Source of the DNA: Tipula vernalis
Lineage: Eukaryota > Arthropoda > Insecta > Diptera > Tipulidae
Length of the DNA: 64,000 nucleotides
Direction: 5' to 3'
Assembly: GCA_958295665.1 (NCBI GenBank)
Contig: OY282558.1
Location: forward strand, 116,116,838 to 116,180,837
The notes under the pieces were generated by a model. The model searched no databases and was not told where the DNA came from. It was given only the letters and a program-made list of their open reading frames with translations. Position 1 is the stretch's first letter. Every line of letters starts with the position of its first letter. Shown here piece by piece: positions 12,851-25,230 of this stretch. The position numbers and the translations under genes are program-made.

Positions 12851-13606
12851 TTAATTTTTTTTATTTTTCTCCTTTTTCTTTGGACAATCTCTGGCGAAAT
12901 GTTCCGTCTGAGCACACGAATGACATTTGAATTTAAAATTCGTCTTTTTTTTGTTTGATCGGTTTATGTTCCATTTAGTTAACATTGCATTATCACTATT
13001 ACTCGAGTCGTATTTCACTTCTTGCAATAGCAATTTTTTCACTGAATCCGTTGTCAATTTTGTTGTTGAATTTTCTACTGCCATTACTAGTGGTTTGTAA
13101 TCGTCGGGCACCCCAGCCAACATTAGCAATGCGATTATTTCATCTGATATTTCCAAACCAGCCTTTTTCACTTTGATTGAAATCATTAGCATACGATTCA
13201 CATATGATTCCATCGAATCGCAATCAGACAGCTTCAATTGAACTAATTCTTTCAGCGAGGTTACTCGTCTATACAAGCCGCTATCTTCAAATGCTCTTGT
13301 TAAAGCGGTCCATGCTTGTTTCGCTGTTTTTGCATTTGCGGTATACGAATAATTTTGCGCCTCCAACAACAAAATAATTTCCGATCTTGCTTTTAAATCG
13401 TTTGCCTTTGTCGCATCATTTGCATCTTCAGATAACTTATTTTCGACATGTGACCACAATCCTTTAATTACTAAATATGATTCAGCAGCAATCTTCCAAA
13501 CATCAAAATTTTCACGATATTTTAATTTTTCTATTAGTACGCTTGACGAAGCCATACTAATCTTTTCGGTTAAATTGCAATTTTGAATACAAAATAATTG
13601 CGACAA
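12851..13606 (-). CDS. Copia gag-like capsid/nucleocapsid protein
   Basis: A 251-codon open frame. It has the Copia capsid pattern (LKYRENFDVWKIAAESYL near residues 28-45, then AWTALTRAFED, LKELVQLKLSD and VKKLLLQEV). It ends in a CCHC zinc knuckle, CHSCAQTEHFARDC, and a lysine-rich tail. The start may be MASSSVLIEKL, 17 residues inside the first Met, because Copia gag often begins close to the LDGxNF-type motif. This is the only element gene here that is fully open. In Copia this product forms the virus-like particle; expression here is unknown. Confidence 0.85.
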   Translation of the reverse strand: MSQLFCIQNCNLTEKISMASSSVLIEKLKYRENFDVWKIAAESYLVIKGLWSHVENKLSEDANDATKANDLKARSEIILLLEAQNYSYTANAKTAKQAWTALTRAFEDSGLYRRVTSLKELVQLKLSDCDSMESYVNRMLMISIKVKKAGLEISDEIIALLMLAGVPDDYKPLVMAVENSTTKLTTDSVKKLLLQEVKYDSSNSDNAMLTKWNINRSNKKKTNFKFKCHSCAQTEHFARDCPKKKEKNKKN

Positions 13607-13660
13607 AATACTTGTCAGACACTTGTTTCTTTTTTAGACGACACTTATTTTATGGAAATC

Positions 13661-13673
13661 TAGGCCCATAACC
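13661..13673 (-). other. Primer-binding site, half-tRNA-Met type
   Basis: On the minus strand the bases just inside the 5' LTR read GGTTATGGGCCTA. Copia elements are known to prime from the anticodon-side half of initiator tRNA-Met with a site beginning GGTTATGGGCC. The match covers at least the first 11 bases. Confidence 0.7.
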
Positions 13674-13877
13674 TGATGATTTTCGCTAATTAAATAAGAG
13701 CTTAAAAAACACGTCTGTTTTGTACAATAAGCAAAACCGGAAAGAAAGTTTTAATTTTCTAATACATTTACGTTTTACATGATTGACTTTGCCAGTATCA
13801 CACTGAACTTAAATTGACAGATAAAGTTCTGTTCACACCAACATAAATTAACATTTAAATGTCTATTCACACCAACA
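13674..13877 (-). repeat. Copia 5' LTR (right end)
   Basis: Partner of 10,154-10,358, also with TG...CA ends. Differences include single-base changes and a small change in the T-rich block near the middle. Confidence 0.9.
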
Positions 13878-16800
13878 TATCCCCATGATACGCATGCTGT
13901 AAGTCGCATTCAGCTTAAAGACCCGACCTCCATGAAACCTGCGGCAGCCTTATTGGGTATATTTAAGTGATGCTATTTACTAAATTTATTATAATATAGG
14001 CCTTTTAAATGTGTGTCTTTGCTTGTCAGGATGAGCAATCGAGAAATTTTGTTTTAGATGGCTTTGTTTAATAGGAGTTAATTATAGTTGTGCATTATTT
14101 TCGTTCGTTTGTTACGAAATGTGGTATAAAGTGCTGACTACTTAGAAAAAATAGGTTTTTAGTTGATCTGATTGTCAAAATGAGTAATAAACGTAAAATC
14201 TTATTACCGAAATGGCCGGTAATTTCTCTTCGATAGATCGATAATTTGGGTTACGATAATTGTTCGGTACCGTAAACTTGGTATTGGACTTCCTAATCGC
14301 CAACCTCATTCAACAATTTTCTCAAATCTATTCTAACTGGTTCTCTATAATGGTATGTTGTTGATAATGTATACCCCCTCAACAAATCAGGAAAACTGCT
14401 CAAAAAACGTTTAGAACCAAATTGGGCAATAAATAATTTCTGTAGCGGTTTTACTGTTTTGTGTATCTACATCGATATTGATGTGGCCAAATTATTATTA
14501 TATCACAATTACAACCATTTGTGATACAGCTACCAATTTCCATTATTCGAATTAAATATTAATTGATGTTTGCGTTATATTATTCCATGATGTGTGTAAA
14601 AAGAAAGTCACCTAACAAATTATAACTCTCTGTATAGTGGCGTATGAATTATAAACGAATTATTAAACAAATGATCGTAATCTAAATATACCACAAACGT
14701 ACATTTATAGAAACTAAATAACAAAACTATTTTGTGTCTATGTGTATGGCGCGCGCGATAACAATCATGTCAAATTATTTGGTTTTTTGTGTGTTGATCA
14801 AACAAATTTCTAGGTAATTAAACCATAATTATATAATGTGTACATAGAGGTAGGTATACGATACCCGTTTTGTTATCTGGTTATTTTATGTCCTTTTTGT
14901 TTCGGGATTGGTATTTTTTGTGTTGTGGTCGAGATATCTTAGAACCCAATCTCTTCTATACCGAATAGTAGTTTTGTTTTCGGTTAATTTTTTAACAAAT
15001 TATAGAAAATTGATATACATTCAAACCGAATAGTTTTTTGTTTTGTTAGGTTGTAAGTATATTTGGATACATTAAGATGGTTATCTGTAACGAATACTCT
15101 CGGTCTTGAATTTTTTATAAATTTTTTTTTTTTTAATTTTGGATTTGTGTGTCTCTCTAACTCTCTAACGTGTAATATTAGAACATTTCGGTTGGCTACT
15201 GGTTTATAATTTTTTAAGTAGATATGGTTTATTGATAGTGGAATATATCTAATATTTGTGTTTGGTTATGGTTATTTGAATTTCAAATGTTTGGTAATTT
15301 GTGATACATTAGGAATGGGATTAATTACAAAATTATCAGTGTTACGGGATCACCTGTGTTAAGCACCATCCACCATACTATATACATACTAAAATAAACA
15401 CATTTAGTGGACAGAGTTGAATTATAATTTTCGAAGCACCGAAACCAAGACATCCATCCATATATTTATAATTTAGATTTCAAAAGTAATCTTAGATTAA
15501 TCCAGATTTTAAGAAAATTTGAAACTCATCGTATTCTTCTGCGAAACTGTATAGTTAAGTTTTTCGAAATTTGTCGTACCCAGGTTTGTTAAGTACCTAT
15601 TGGTTATGGTAGCAATCAAAAAGTTTAGTATATTTCGTAATTATTGTCTGTCTCTCTCTAATTATTTTTGCAGTGAAAAAAATCGTCCAAGTCTGTTTTA
15701 ACAGTACCTAATTGATTGAAATTGTGATTCAAGTATGGCCAAATATATTATACAGGAGGAAGTTTGCAAGATATCTAGTAATTTTCCATAAGAAATTTCA
15801 CAACGTAACTCATATACGGAAAATTTCACAAGTCATTGATCGTCCGTAAGTTAATGTTCCGCTAGTTTGTGTAAATTTATTGGGTGATCGATTGAAGCAG
15901 TGTGACTGTGATATTGGTCGTGATTTTTTTTCAAGTACAAATTCTATATAGACTGAAAACATTCGAGCTTCTATAAAAGAGCGAAAATGTTAAATTATAG
16001 AGTTTGTTTAAAAAGAACGCTTGTATAGTTCCTAATCATCTGTATTGAATGGTTGTAAAACTGCATTAGACAGTTGCAAGTGTCATATAGGAAGGAGTAT
16101 TCTCAACTTAAATGCGTTCGACAGACAGAAACGCTAGATTATATTAAGTTTTTAGAGTGTTTGATAAGAATTTGGTTTAAAGGGCTGACAAAATTTAAAT
16201 GAAAGAGATCAAAGCAATATTTGAAACATCTAGAATTGTTAGAAGATCAATGCAATATTTGGAGCTTTGGTACCTTATGCTTGAATAGCTTAAAAAGGAG
16301 ACACATAATGTTACATGTACCAGCTGCATGATTTCGGGAGTGTAAAAAAAATGGAATTTTCCAATTAGATTACATTTTGAAAGTCGTTAACGGGTCAATT
16401 TAGTTTTTTAGGTCTGAACTTCCTTTTTAATAATTTTTAAGCTTGTATGAGCTAAGAAGCTCTTAAAATACATAAAAAAAATTATTTTTAAAAGCAGAAG
16501 ATTAAATATTGTTTCGAAAATAATTTATGAATGGTTTTATGTTATATCACGTTCCTTTCATAAATCTTCCAGTATAAATGAGCCACATTAAAAAAAAAAT
16601 GTTTTAATAAGTTTTAAAAATGCTTCCCATTTGTCTGGTACAATTTTAGCTCAAACTCATTTACATTTTTGCAAAATTTTCTTTTGTAATACAATATTCC
16701 TACGTGACTTCTTAATTGAAACATTTTATTTTAATATTTGTTTGTTAAACAACAGTTTTCAAATATCCCTACATAAAAATTAGTCAAGAGGAGTTTAGTC

Positions 16801-17794
16801 ATCATCATCACTATCGCATGACTGCTTGGCCACTCTACTTATCCTTGTCTTTGTCCCTCAATCCATTGTCTTGGAAATTTATTATTCAACCATTTCCGAA
16901 CAAGTAAGCGATAGTGAGGAAGTATTGAATCTTGTTGAAAACCCAGACAATTTTCTTATCCACTTGGTTTTGTCAATGTATGATGACTACTTCCAAATAT
17001 TTCTCGCTCCATTAAATTAACATTAGTAGTTAATTATACAATAATTGTATCACTTTAGTAAGTCGGTCAGAAAAACTAACGAGGATTTTGATCACTTCCA
17101 TAACAATAGTTGGATTTATTGGCAAAATCATTTAAAATGCAGGTTGTTTCATAAAAAACCCATCAATTATATATGTTGGTCCTTTTCACTTAAAGTTTGG
17201 TAAATTTCCATTTTGTATGGAATTTGTTAAATTTTAGTATCTTATAAACACTACTAAACGGAGCTAAACGGTGGTTACCTGTAATAAAATTAAGCTGGTA
17301 TGTTTTTAAAATTACACCAACCTGAGTTGAAATGAATTATAAGTCGAAAAATATTTAAAATAAAATTGTGAAATTGTGAATGGATCAATATTCAACCTAA
17401 TAAATTTATTATACTGTTGGTTATTCAACATTTATATCTGAGATCGGAGGAGACCACTGAAAGCAACCTGAAAATTTATTAACAGATGATATTAAAATAC
17501 ACAAAACAATGGTGAAATACGTTTAAGCCTTACAGAAAACATTTGAGAATCGTATTTCCTTTGACATATTGCCATTTTCGCGTATCCCGCCATTTTGTAA
17601 TAAAACCGTTAACTGAAAAAAAATTTTTTTTCGAAATGTTTTTCTAGGTTTACCCCAGTCAAGTTCAGAAAACGTTCATATTGTAGTGTGTGGCCAATTC
17701 TTTTTTATATAGAAGGAAGACCTATGGTATTATTTAAGAAATATGCTAGATTGCGTAAATATCTCTCATGTATATCGGTATCGTTCCTTTTCCC
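13878..17794. other. AT-rich non-coding stretch
   Basis: No supported gene. The 64-codon plus-strand frame at 16,826-17,020 has a more protein-like composition (EQVSDSEEVLNLVENPDN) but matches no family I know. Its flanks show neither splice sites nor a repeat. Confidence 0.5.
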
Positions 17795-18500
17795 TGATGC
17801 GGTCAGTTTCCTCTGCTGAAGTATGGCTTCAGATAATTGATGCGATTTCGCATAATTGTGGTCATAATTTCTGAGAAAGTAGAAATTGCTTTGTTTCCAG
17901 CACCATACTGCTCGAATGTAAAATTAAAATTAAAATTTGAATATTAATATATAATAAGTATCGCCTAGCTCGTCAACTATATAATTAATAAATGCAGTTA
18001 GCTAGTCCTCCATTTTTTTCTTAATATTATCAATGATATGTTTTGATAACTTGCCCTAAGCAAGGAATTTTAAAATTCGAAAATAATTTAATTGCCGCAT
18101 CATACGGATGATGAATGTAATGTCTTGCTACTTTGGACTACCTACGCTCAAAGTGGTGGAAACAAATAGGTTTGGCTGATAGATGGTAACCTGACTAATC
18201 TTTTTGGTGAAGGAGCAGTCCACTTAATAATTTGCTCAATAAAGCCAAACTCTATATATTTGTAATAGGCGAATTTTCAGACACTGGAGCAGGATTTTAA
18301 AGGCAACACAAATAAAGGTAAGGCAAATATAATGTATTCGTAATTTTTTCATCCTAATGGTTCCTACATGCTCAAAGTAAATATCGATACAGTTTTGCAA
18401 TAAATCTGTGGCAATATACCAAAAACAATATAACAATTATCGTTAGAATTGTTTCGCCTATATCAAAATGTAATTTTTCGATTCAGTTGTTCTGATTTTA
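17795..18500. repeat. Repeat block B, copy 1
   Basis: It aligns over its full ~700 bases with 19,889-20,592. Shared words include TTTCCTCTGCTGAAGTATGG, TTTCGCATAATTGTGGTCAT, CTTTGGACTACCTACGCTCA and GGTTTGGCTGATAGATGGTA. Changes are scattered, so the duplication is old. No coding frame is evident. Confidence 0.85.
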
Positions 18501-19194
18501 TTTTTAAAATTGTGGCAACCATTTTCATCGCTACTACATTGTTGCCAGTGATATGTAAAATAAATTGAGGTTTGGGTAACACATGACTTTCTTTTACAGC
18601 AACTTTCTTACAAATTTAATATTGATTTATATTTTTGGAGAAATTTGCAAAATACATTTTCTGGTCCACGGAGTCGGCCAATTCCGGTGGGCCGATTTTC
18701 ACAAACATTTACTAAGAGTTGCAACCTCCCAATTTATGGGAAAGCTTAAATGTGAAGTTGTATTTCAATTGGTTTGCAGTAGAGAGGACCCGGGCAGACA
18801 AACCAACACACAACTTCGAAACCAATTTTTTTGGACTCAAAGGACCCCAAAAAGGATAAACGCTCAAAAATCTCAAGATCGAAAATTTTCATGATTACTA
18901 AACTTTATTTAATTGTCGTGGATCGAGAATCACGTGGTATTATCACATGTTATATTGGATCAATTCGTATAGCACGCGATCCTTTTGACACCGCTGTGGA
19001 ATTTTTGGACAATTGTTTTTCTTGGGACAAAAAATTTATGGGAATGTACATTGTAAAGTTTTTGGACAAAATTAAGTTTTGTGTATTTAAATAAAATAAA
19101 GTTATTCAAATAAAATTGGCGTCAAATAACTTCTAACAACAATTTCCAATTTTCGTACTACAATAAGTATTTCTAAATTTTCTATAAATAAAAG
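18501..19194. other. Unrecognised segment with overlapping open frames
   Basis: This lies between blocks B1 and A1 and is not present in the second B-A pair. Two overlapping plus-strand frames (18,583-18,894 and 18,831-19,094) hold protein-like patches such as VHGVGQFRWADFHKH and TAVEFLDNCFSWDKK. I recognise no family. Base composition is less AT-rich than the flanks, so it may be a fragment of an unidentified inserted element. Confidence 0.3.
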
Positions 19195-19722
19195 AACTCT
19201 GCGCCATTTTGGTATGAGTCGTAGGGCCCTCGCAAACATTTTTTGAATGTAAATCGATGAATTTTGCATTGAATAAGGACGTTTTCCTCTATTATACCGA
19301 ATAGCTCGAATCTTAGAAATTGGCTCATATAGTGACCATATAGGTTATAAAGCGTATACCGTTTGCGGAATCCAAATCACTCACTGCCATTTTGATATGA
19401 GCCGTGGTGCTCTTGCAGACAATTTTTGAAATTTAACAAATCGAGGAATTTTGCATGGAACCAGAACGTTTTATATTATACTGAAAAGCACGAAGCTCAG
19501 AGATTCGGATATAAGCTAGCTCTTGCAAAAAAATGTGGAAAATTTGAAAATCAACGAATTTCACATGAAATAAAAACGTTGTTCTCTATTATGCCTCGGA
19601 GGAGAGATATCTCAGAAATATAATATAAGTTGCAATGGCTTAAAATTAAATTGAGCCTCATTTTAATACAATGACTGAGATCTCATTGTTATTTATAATG
19701 GAACTGCGCGTTGTCTCATTTT
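19195..19722. repeat. Repeat block A, copy 1 (~185-base tandem units)
   Basis: Units begin at GCCATTTTGGTATGAG (19,204) and GCCATTTTGATATGAG (19,388), 184 bases apart, with a further partial unit from 19,518. Each holds GCTCTTGCA-, GAATTTTGCATGGAA- and ACGTTTT-type landmarks. The end (ATCTCATTGTTATTT) is shared with block A copy 2. Confidence 0.75.
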
Positions 19723-19888
19723 AAACAAAATTTTGACAGATTGGTATCACTCCTACTCTTTGCTATGTCTGCGTTGTCTGTTTTCTAGTGAAATACGAAT
19801 ATCTGAAAATTCCGAAACTAAATCAGGTTGCCAGTTTTTAGCTGAATCTCTTAAGGCATATGCAGACATCCTTTTCTTAATATGGATC

Positions 19889-20592
19889 ATGGAGTCGGTT
19901 TCCTCTGCTGAAGTATGGATTCAGATAATTGATACGATTTCGCATAATTGTGGTCATAATTTCTAAGAAAGCAGAAATTGCTTTGTTTCCAGCATAATGC
20001 TGCTCGAATCTATACTTGTGTACTATATCTTCAGCTATATATCTTAAAATTTGATTAGTAATTTATAATGAGTAATTAATAAATGCAGTTAGCTAGTATT
20101 CCATTTTTTTTATTAATATTATCAATGATTATGTTTGGATAACTTGCCCTAAGCAAGGAATTTAAATATTCGAAAATAATTTAATTGCCTCAACTTTTAT
20201 TACGGATGATGAATGTAATGCCTTGCTACTTTGGACTACCTACGCTCAGAGTGGTGGAAGTTATCATCATGAAACAAATAGGTTTGGCTGATAGATGGTA
20301 GCAGACTGACTAACCCTTTTGATGAAGGAGCAGTCGAGTTAATAATTTGCTCAGTAAAGCCAAACTGTAAATACATATATATGAAATAGGCGAATTTTCA
20401 GCCACTGGAACAGTATTTTAAAGTCAACGCTGATAAAAGGCCTTAATGGTTTCTATGCTTAAAGTAAATATCGATTCTGTTTTGCAGTAAATCTGTGGTA
20501 ATAAACTCAAAATAACATAACAATTATCATTAGAATTGTTCCGCCTATATCAAAATGTTCTTTTCGATGCAGTTGTTCTGAATTTTATTAAA
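19889..20592. repeat. Repeat block B, copy 2
   Basis: Second copy of 17,795-18,500, in direct orientation and offset by about 2,094 bases. Confidence 0.85.
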
Positions 20593-21734
20593 TTTGAAAA
20601 CTACATAATTAGGACTATGTTGCTTTCGGTTATTAACGAACCGAAAAAAAACCACTACGGATCTTCAATATTAATATCTAAATTTTGAAAATATAACGGC
20701 GAACAATTTAATATATTCCAAACCGTAAAAGTTTTCCATAGGCTTTGTTAATATTATAGCAGGTTTTGAAAATGGAAATGAAGTCCTAAATTTCTTCTGG
20801 TAAGGCATTAAAAATATGTTCAACAAAGTTTAGTATTTCCCAATGATTAAAATATAATAATTCTTTCATGAGATCAAACGAAATAAAGCTTTCGAATAAA
20901 TCTTGGCCGAGACACGAGTCTAGAATCGAACTTGATTTCACATCTTTCTCTATACTAAATTTTCATCAGGTAAATTTTGTTCACAATTAAGATAATTTTC
21001 TGAAGTTATACAATTTCTTGTAGATAATAATTGACCCTTTATAGTTCATTAGACTTTGCCTATTATCAAATCCGTCTCCTAATTAATGCAGTCAAACTAT
21101 TTACGAATGTGAATGTTTTTATGTATGATTCCCTGTACAGAAGGATCTACTGAATATTAACTGAATAATACGGTCGTTATAATCTAAGAATGAATCAGTT
21201 GCATATGGCTTTTGCTTTGATTAAATATTTTTAGAAATAAACCAATGTGTTTTCCAATGAATTAGGGAGATCGTCATTTTTATAGCTAGTTGATGTTTTA
21301 TTATTAATTTTGTTACTTTAGAATATTGTTTCCGTTTTGTTTTTAGAAAACAAAAAATTAATACCTTAATTTAAAAAATTTTAATCTTAAGTTTCAATCA
21401 GCTATTGTAGCTTCCACTAAAATTTCGGGCGTATCACTATTATTTACATTTGGAGAAGAATACCTGTTGATCTGAAACTTAAGCAACGTTCCTCTTTATG
21501 ATTTATGAAGTAGTACGAATTCAACGTTAATCGATTTTCAAACATAAAATTGCTCTTTTGAACCGGATATTGCTTATTTTCGCCGGCTTCCAAAATGATT
21601 TAGCACATAAGTGAATTTATTGACACACATCTTGCGCTGTATACATCATCTAAACAGGCCCAATGTTTTTCACATAAAGTATTATAGACGGCGAATAATG
21701 GGCAGGATTTATACCGGGATTTTGTCTCTCTCAG
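20593..21734. other. AT-rich non-coding stretch
   Basis: No gene seen and no similarity noticed to the segment that occupies the same place between B1 and A1. Confidence 0.45.
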
Positions 21735-22260
21735 TTTTAAAGGGTATACAATGCGGAATTCAAATCATTCAGTGCCTTTTTGATACGAGTCGTACAGATC
21801 TTGCAAATTTTTTTTTGAAAATAAACAAATCGACGAATTTTGTTTGGAATAAGGACGTTGTTCTCTATTTTACCGAATAGCGCGAATGGCAGAAATCGGC
21901 TCATACAATGACTAAAGAGGTTGTAAAGAGTATACATTGCGGAATTCAAATTACTCAGTACCATTCTCATGAGGCTAAGTTATCAAATCGACGAATAACG
22001 CATGGAATAAGGACGTTTTATCTATTATGTGACTCTATATAGTGACTATATCGGTTAATTCGAAATGTACACACATTTCTAAATTCAAATCATTCAGTGA
22101 AATTTTGATATGAGCAACTTCTAGCAAAAAAACAGTTTGAAAATTAAGAAATCAACGAATTTTACATGAAACAATGACGTTGTTCTCGATTATTTACCAT
22201 TTCAATACAATGACGTATGAAATCTCATTGTTATTTGTAATATAGTGCAACGCTTTGCCA
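21735..22260. repeat. Repeat block A, copy 2 (~185-base tandem units)
   Basis: Units begin near 21,775 and 21,960, about 185 bases apart, with a shortened third unit from about 22,100. The landmarks AATCGACGAATTTTG, GGAATAAGGACGTTGTTCTC and GCGGAATTCAAAT match copy 1, as does the end ATCTCATTGTTATTTG near 22,225. Confidence 0.75.
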
Positions 22261-23694
22261 GATTACTGAGTCCCATGTTTCTTCTTTAGAGTTTCGAAAG
22301 TGATTTTACGACCCCCACAGACAGCTCTTTAGAATTTAGGTGTCGCCAAAAAGATTTGTTCTTCCTCACGGAAAGATCTACATTTTGTCGTTTTTCCTAT
22401 CGGATACATTTTGTATTTCTTTGGAGATGGCCTATATAAATCCAAGAACTTCATTTTTTCGGCTCCTTGACCTTACTTACTCCTATGTAGCCATCGTCCT
22501 TGAAACAAGAAGATGTTTTGTTAAAATACTGTTCTGCGGGATTCATGCGGCGTTCTCAAAAATAGTAAAGACACTTTTCGAGACACTTTCTAAAGACGAG
22601 AGAAAAAGAGTTTGAAGCTAAGAGATTTTAGCTTTGGGCACATGCCTCATCCAGACCAAAACGCAAAAGTACACTGTTCCGCACAGTTTTCTAACGTTTC
22701 ATTCACTAGCCTTCATATACACTCATTCATGCAAGAGAACTTTTTTATAGGGATCCTCGATCTTACAACTGTTCATATGGAGCGCCAAAGTCAAAGAAAT
22801 AATCGGCGTATAAACCAGGGAAACACACTGTCATACACAATATTCGTGTAGATTCTAAAGTTTTCAAGAAGATTACTTCTATACTTTTGATAAATATACG
22901 TTTGGCCATAAAGCAGATTGGCGAAACTGTAAATTCCCAAATCCAAATCGAATAATCCGTCCTCGAGATACCGTGGATACAGACAGATGGCCGGAAATTT
23001 TGTTTTACTTTTTAGGAAACAGAGACTCTCAAAACGTTGAGATTAGCAGTTTTGGACAGCAAAAAAAAAATGTTTGGTAATTTCTGGCAGGAGTTCAATA
23101 ACTTTGGCTCGTGCGAAGCGAAGTTAGTACCAATAAATAAGAAACAGTTAATAAAATTAAAATTATTTGCAATAAAAAAAGTAATTAACCATTGTTGTTG
23201 TCTCTGTCTGTAGCATTCCCTTTCATCATTTTGAATGTCAAACTATAATTAAATTTTAATTTCAAGTTGGAAATGTAAAATGCTTTTTTAATTCTCTGAT
23301 CTTTCCAATGTAATAAAGAAATTTCATTTTTTTTCTTGTTTTTTTGGATACGACAACCTCACACAGGATTATTTGAACCTACACGTTTATATTGTACGCG
23401 GAGAATACATAAGCATCTATTTTAACCAGCACCTTATAACGGAAACGAGATACACACAATCCTCTCTTCTACACTATAATACATGAGCTTTAGGTATCCG
23501 GGTTTCGGAAACGAAAAATTGCGTCTTACAAGCGCACGTCATTCAGAGCAGAGAACTCCAGACTTGGCTTTTTTTAATAAATCTGTGAGTTAGAGAACTG
23601 AAGCGACATTTATTGAGATTATTTCGAACAAAACAGGGAAGTTCTCGAATTTTTTCATGAAATGAATTACGGTTAGTGCGGAATTTGATATAAA
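22261..23694. other. Unrecognised non-coding or decayed segment
   Basis: Two adjoining plus-strand frames (22,340-22,615 and 22,612-22,851, overlapping by four bases) are longer than chance usually gives, but their products show no known motif. The rest is AT-rich without features. Confidence 0.3.
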
Positions 23695-25230
23695 ATGGCG
23701 GTAACTCAAGCGATTAACCGCATATTAAGGAGCTTGGAGGCTGCTTCTAAAAGACGAATGGAAAGAATTCCTAGTTATAGAAAAAAGTGTGAATGACGAA
23801 TTGAAATAATTGAGGACACTCGTTTTGATAAGGTGAACGATAGTGATGACGAAAACGATGCATTTAGCGTCACAGATTTTGTGTTCAAAACGAAAGAACC
23901 AACCGCGACGGCGTTCCCGTAAAATCCAATACAACATATGAATTCATTAAATAATTCATCATCATTGGACGAAAATGATCGAGGGATTAGTCGAAACAAT
24001 AGATCTAACCAAGTAAAAACAGAGAATACGGCGGAAGCGGTGAGTACATCTTTCAGGCGACCAATTGTTCAACCGCAGCAAACGATGTTCCGGGGAAATC
24101 AATCACTATGGAAATAAACCTATTTGTAGATTAATACGAAAAGTTTGATAACTTTAATAAAACTGCAAAGAAACGAGATTACAGCACCCATGTTAATTCA
24201 TCGTTAAGCGAATTTAGCAGTACTAATTCAAGTGAAACAACAAAACGGAAACCAAATGGTTTTAAGAGCGGGAAAAATAACGGTGAGAGTAAATGGAGCA
24301 ATTCCAAAAAATCTAATAAAAGTGAAACCGATGAAGCTTTAGAAGAAACTACAAACAGTAACAGCGCAAATCGAAGTGAATTTAAGACAGGGAATAATAA
24401 ACGAGGTAAGAGAAGAAGCAAAATTTGTAGTGTAACTATCAATAACAGTGAACGTGAAAATCCTAATGGAAACATAAAAAGCGATTTCATTGAAATGCCA
24501 ACAATTACTCCTAAAAGAAGAGAAGCATCAACAGAGAGCACAAATTTAGCTGATGAAAATAACTTAACAAGAGAGAGCGAAATTATGTTAAGCATATCAT
24601 CTAGATCTTCAACTGGAAATGATGACAAAGAAAATTCACCTTCTAAGAAATCAGCAATCGGCGTCTGCGAGACAAGAAAATCAAAGCAGAAAACTCATTA
24701 ACGGTCTATTTGAAAACATTAAATCCAAAATATGGCAAAGCCATTCGAGCAAACACTGTCACTAACACGCTATCTCGGGACATAATATGTCTTGGTAATG
24801 TAACGGCGAGTTCAGGTAATATTGCTATAGGTCAGAGTCATACGATATCACTCGAACAAGCAAAGACTGTTCCAGCTCTTAGTAAAACTGCTGGCTCAAA
24901 CAAAATCATTTCGTTGTCATGAATTAAAAGTCGTGAGAAAGGTGCACAAAAAATCAAATTATTTGAAAATGGTAGCGATCGTTCAAAAACGGGGATATCA
25001 GTTACGTGAAGATAAACAAAAACGACACGACATTAGGCAGTGACAATGTAAAAACGACCCGCGTTTAGCAAAATAACGGAGAAAATTGAACGCAAAAAAT
25101 CAATTCTGCTTGGAGTACTACCGCTAACAATTAGCAGGAGAAAAACTGGAGTTGAAACGATTAGAAATTAAAAGAAAACAAATTAAAATTAAAGAAACTT
25201 TCCCAGCTGTACATTGAATCGTTTTAATTT
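23695..25230 (+). pseudogene. Decayed gene for a basic, Ser/Asn/Lys-rich protein
   Basis: From ATG at 23,695 the frame reads MAVTQAINRILRSLEAASKR, then hits a TGA that could derive from CGA, continues in frame through a DSDDENDAF acidic patch to a TAA, and goes on past it (SLDENDRGISRNN). After a frame change the longest open stretch, 24,135-24,701 (~188 codons, no early Met), is rich in S, N, K and E and contains DDKENSPSKK, a perfect KEN box. Further pieces follow at 24,710-24,922 and, near 25,140-25,225, a K/E-rich helix-like end (LELKRLEIKRKQIKIKE). The coding look over 1.5 kb with few breaks argues for a real gene recently lost, or one read with introns I cannot place. KEN boxes mark APC/C substrates, so a cell-cycle protein is a guess. 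I do not recognise the family. Confidence 0.45.

Larger units (their letters stand above)
10154..13877 (-). mobile_element. Copia-type LTR retrotransposon, internally deleted
   Basis: A minus-strand LTR element of about 3.7 kb, shorter than the ~5 kb usual for Copia. It has two ~205-base LTRs, a tRNA-Met-half primer site inside the 5' LTR (right side), a purine-rich AGGGAAAG beside the 3' LTR (left side), and pieces of gag, protease, integrase and reverse transcriptase in Copia order. Flanking pentamers TACCC (10149-10153) and TATCC (13878-13882) could be a target duplication with one change. The LTRs differ at roughly a dozen positions, so the insertion is not recent. The protease active site and all of RNase H are missing, so it cannot be autonomous. 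Confidence 0.92.

Noticed and set aside
16826..17020. 64-codon frame with acidic patch SDSEEVLNLVENPDN
   Set aside because: Too short, with no known family, repeats or splice sites around it; left as unexplained.
24179..24628. 149-codon minus-strand frame rich in Leu and Ser, membrane-like
   Set aside because: It is the antisense of the Ser/Asn/Lys-rich plus-strand frame, which has the better coding look.
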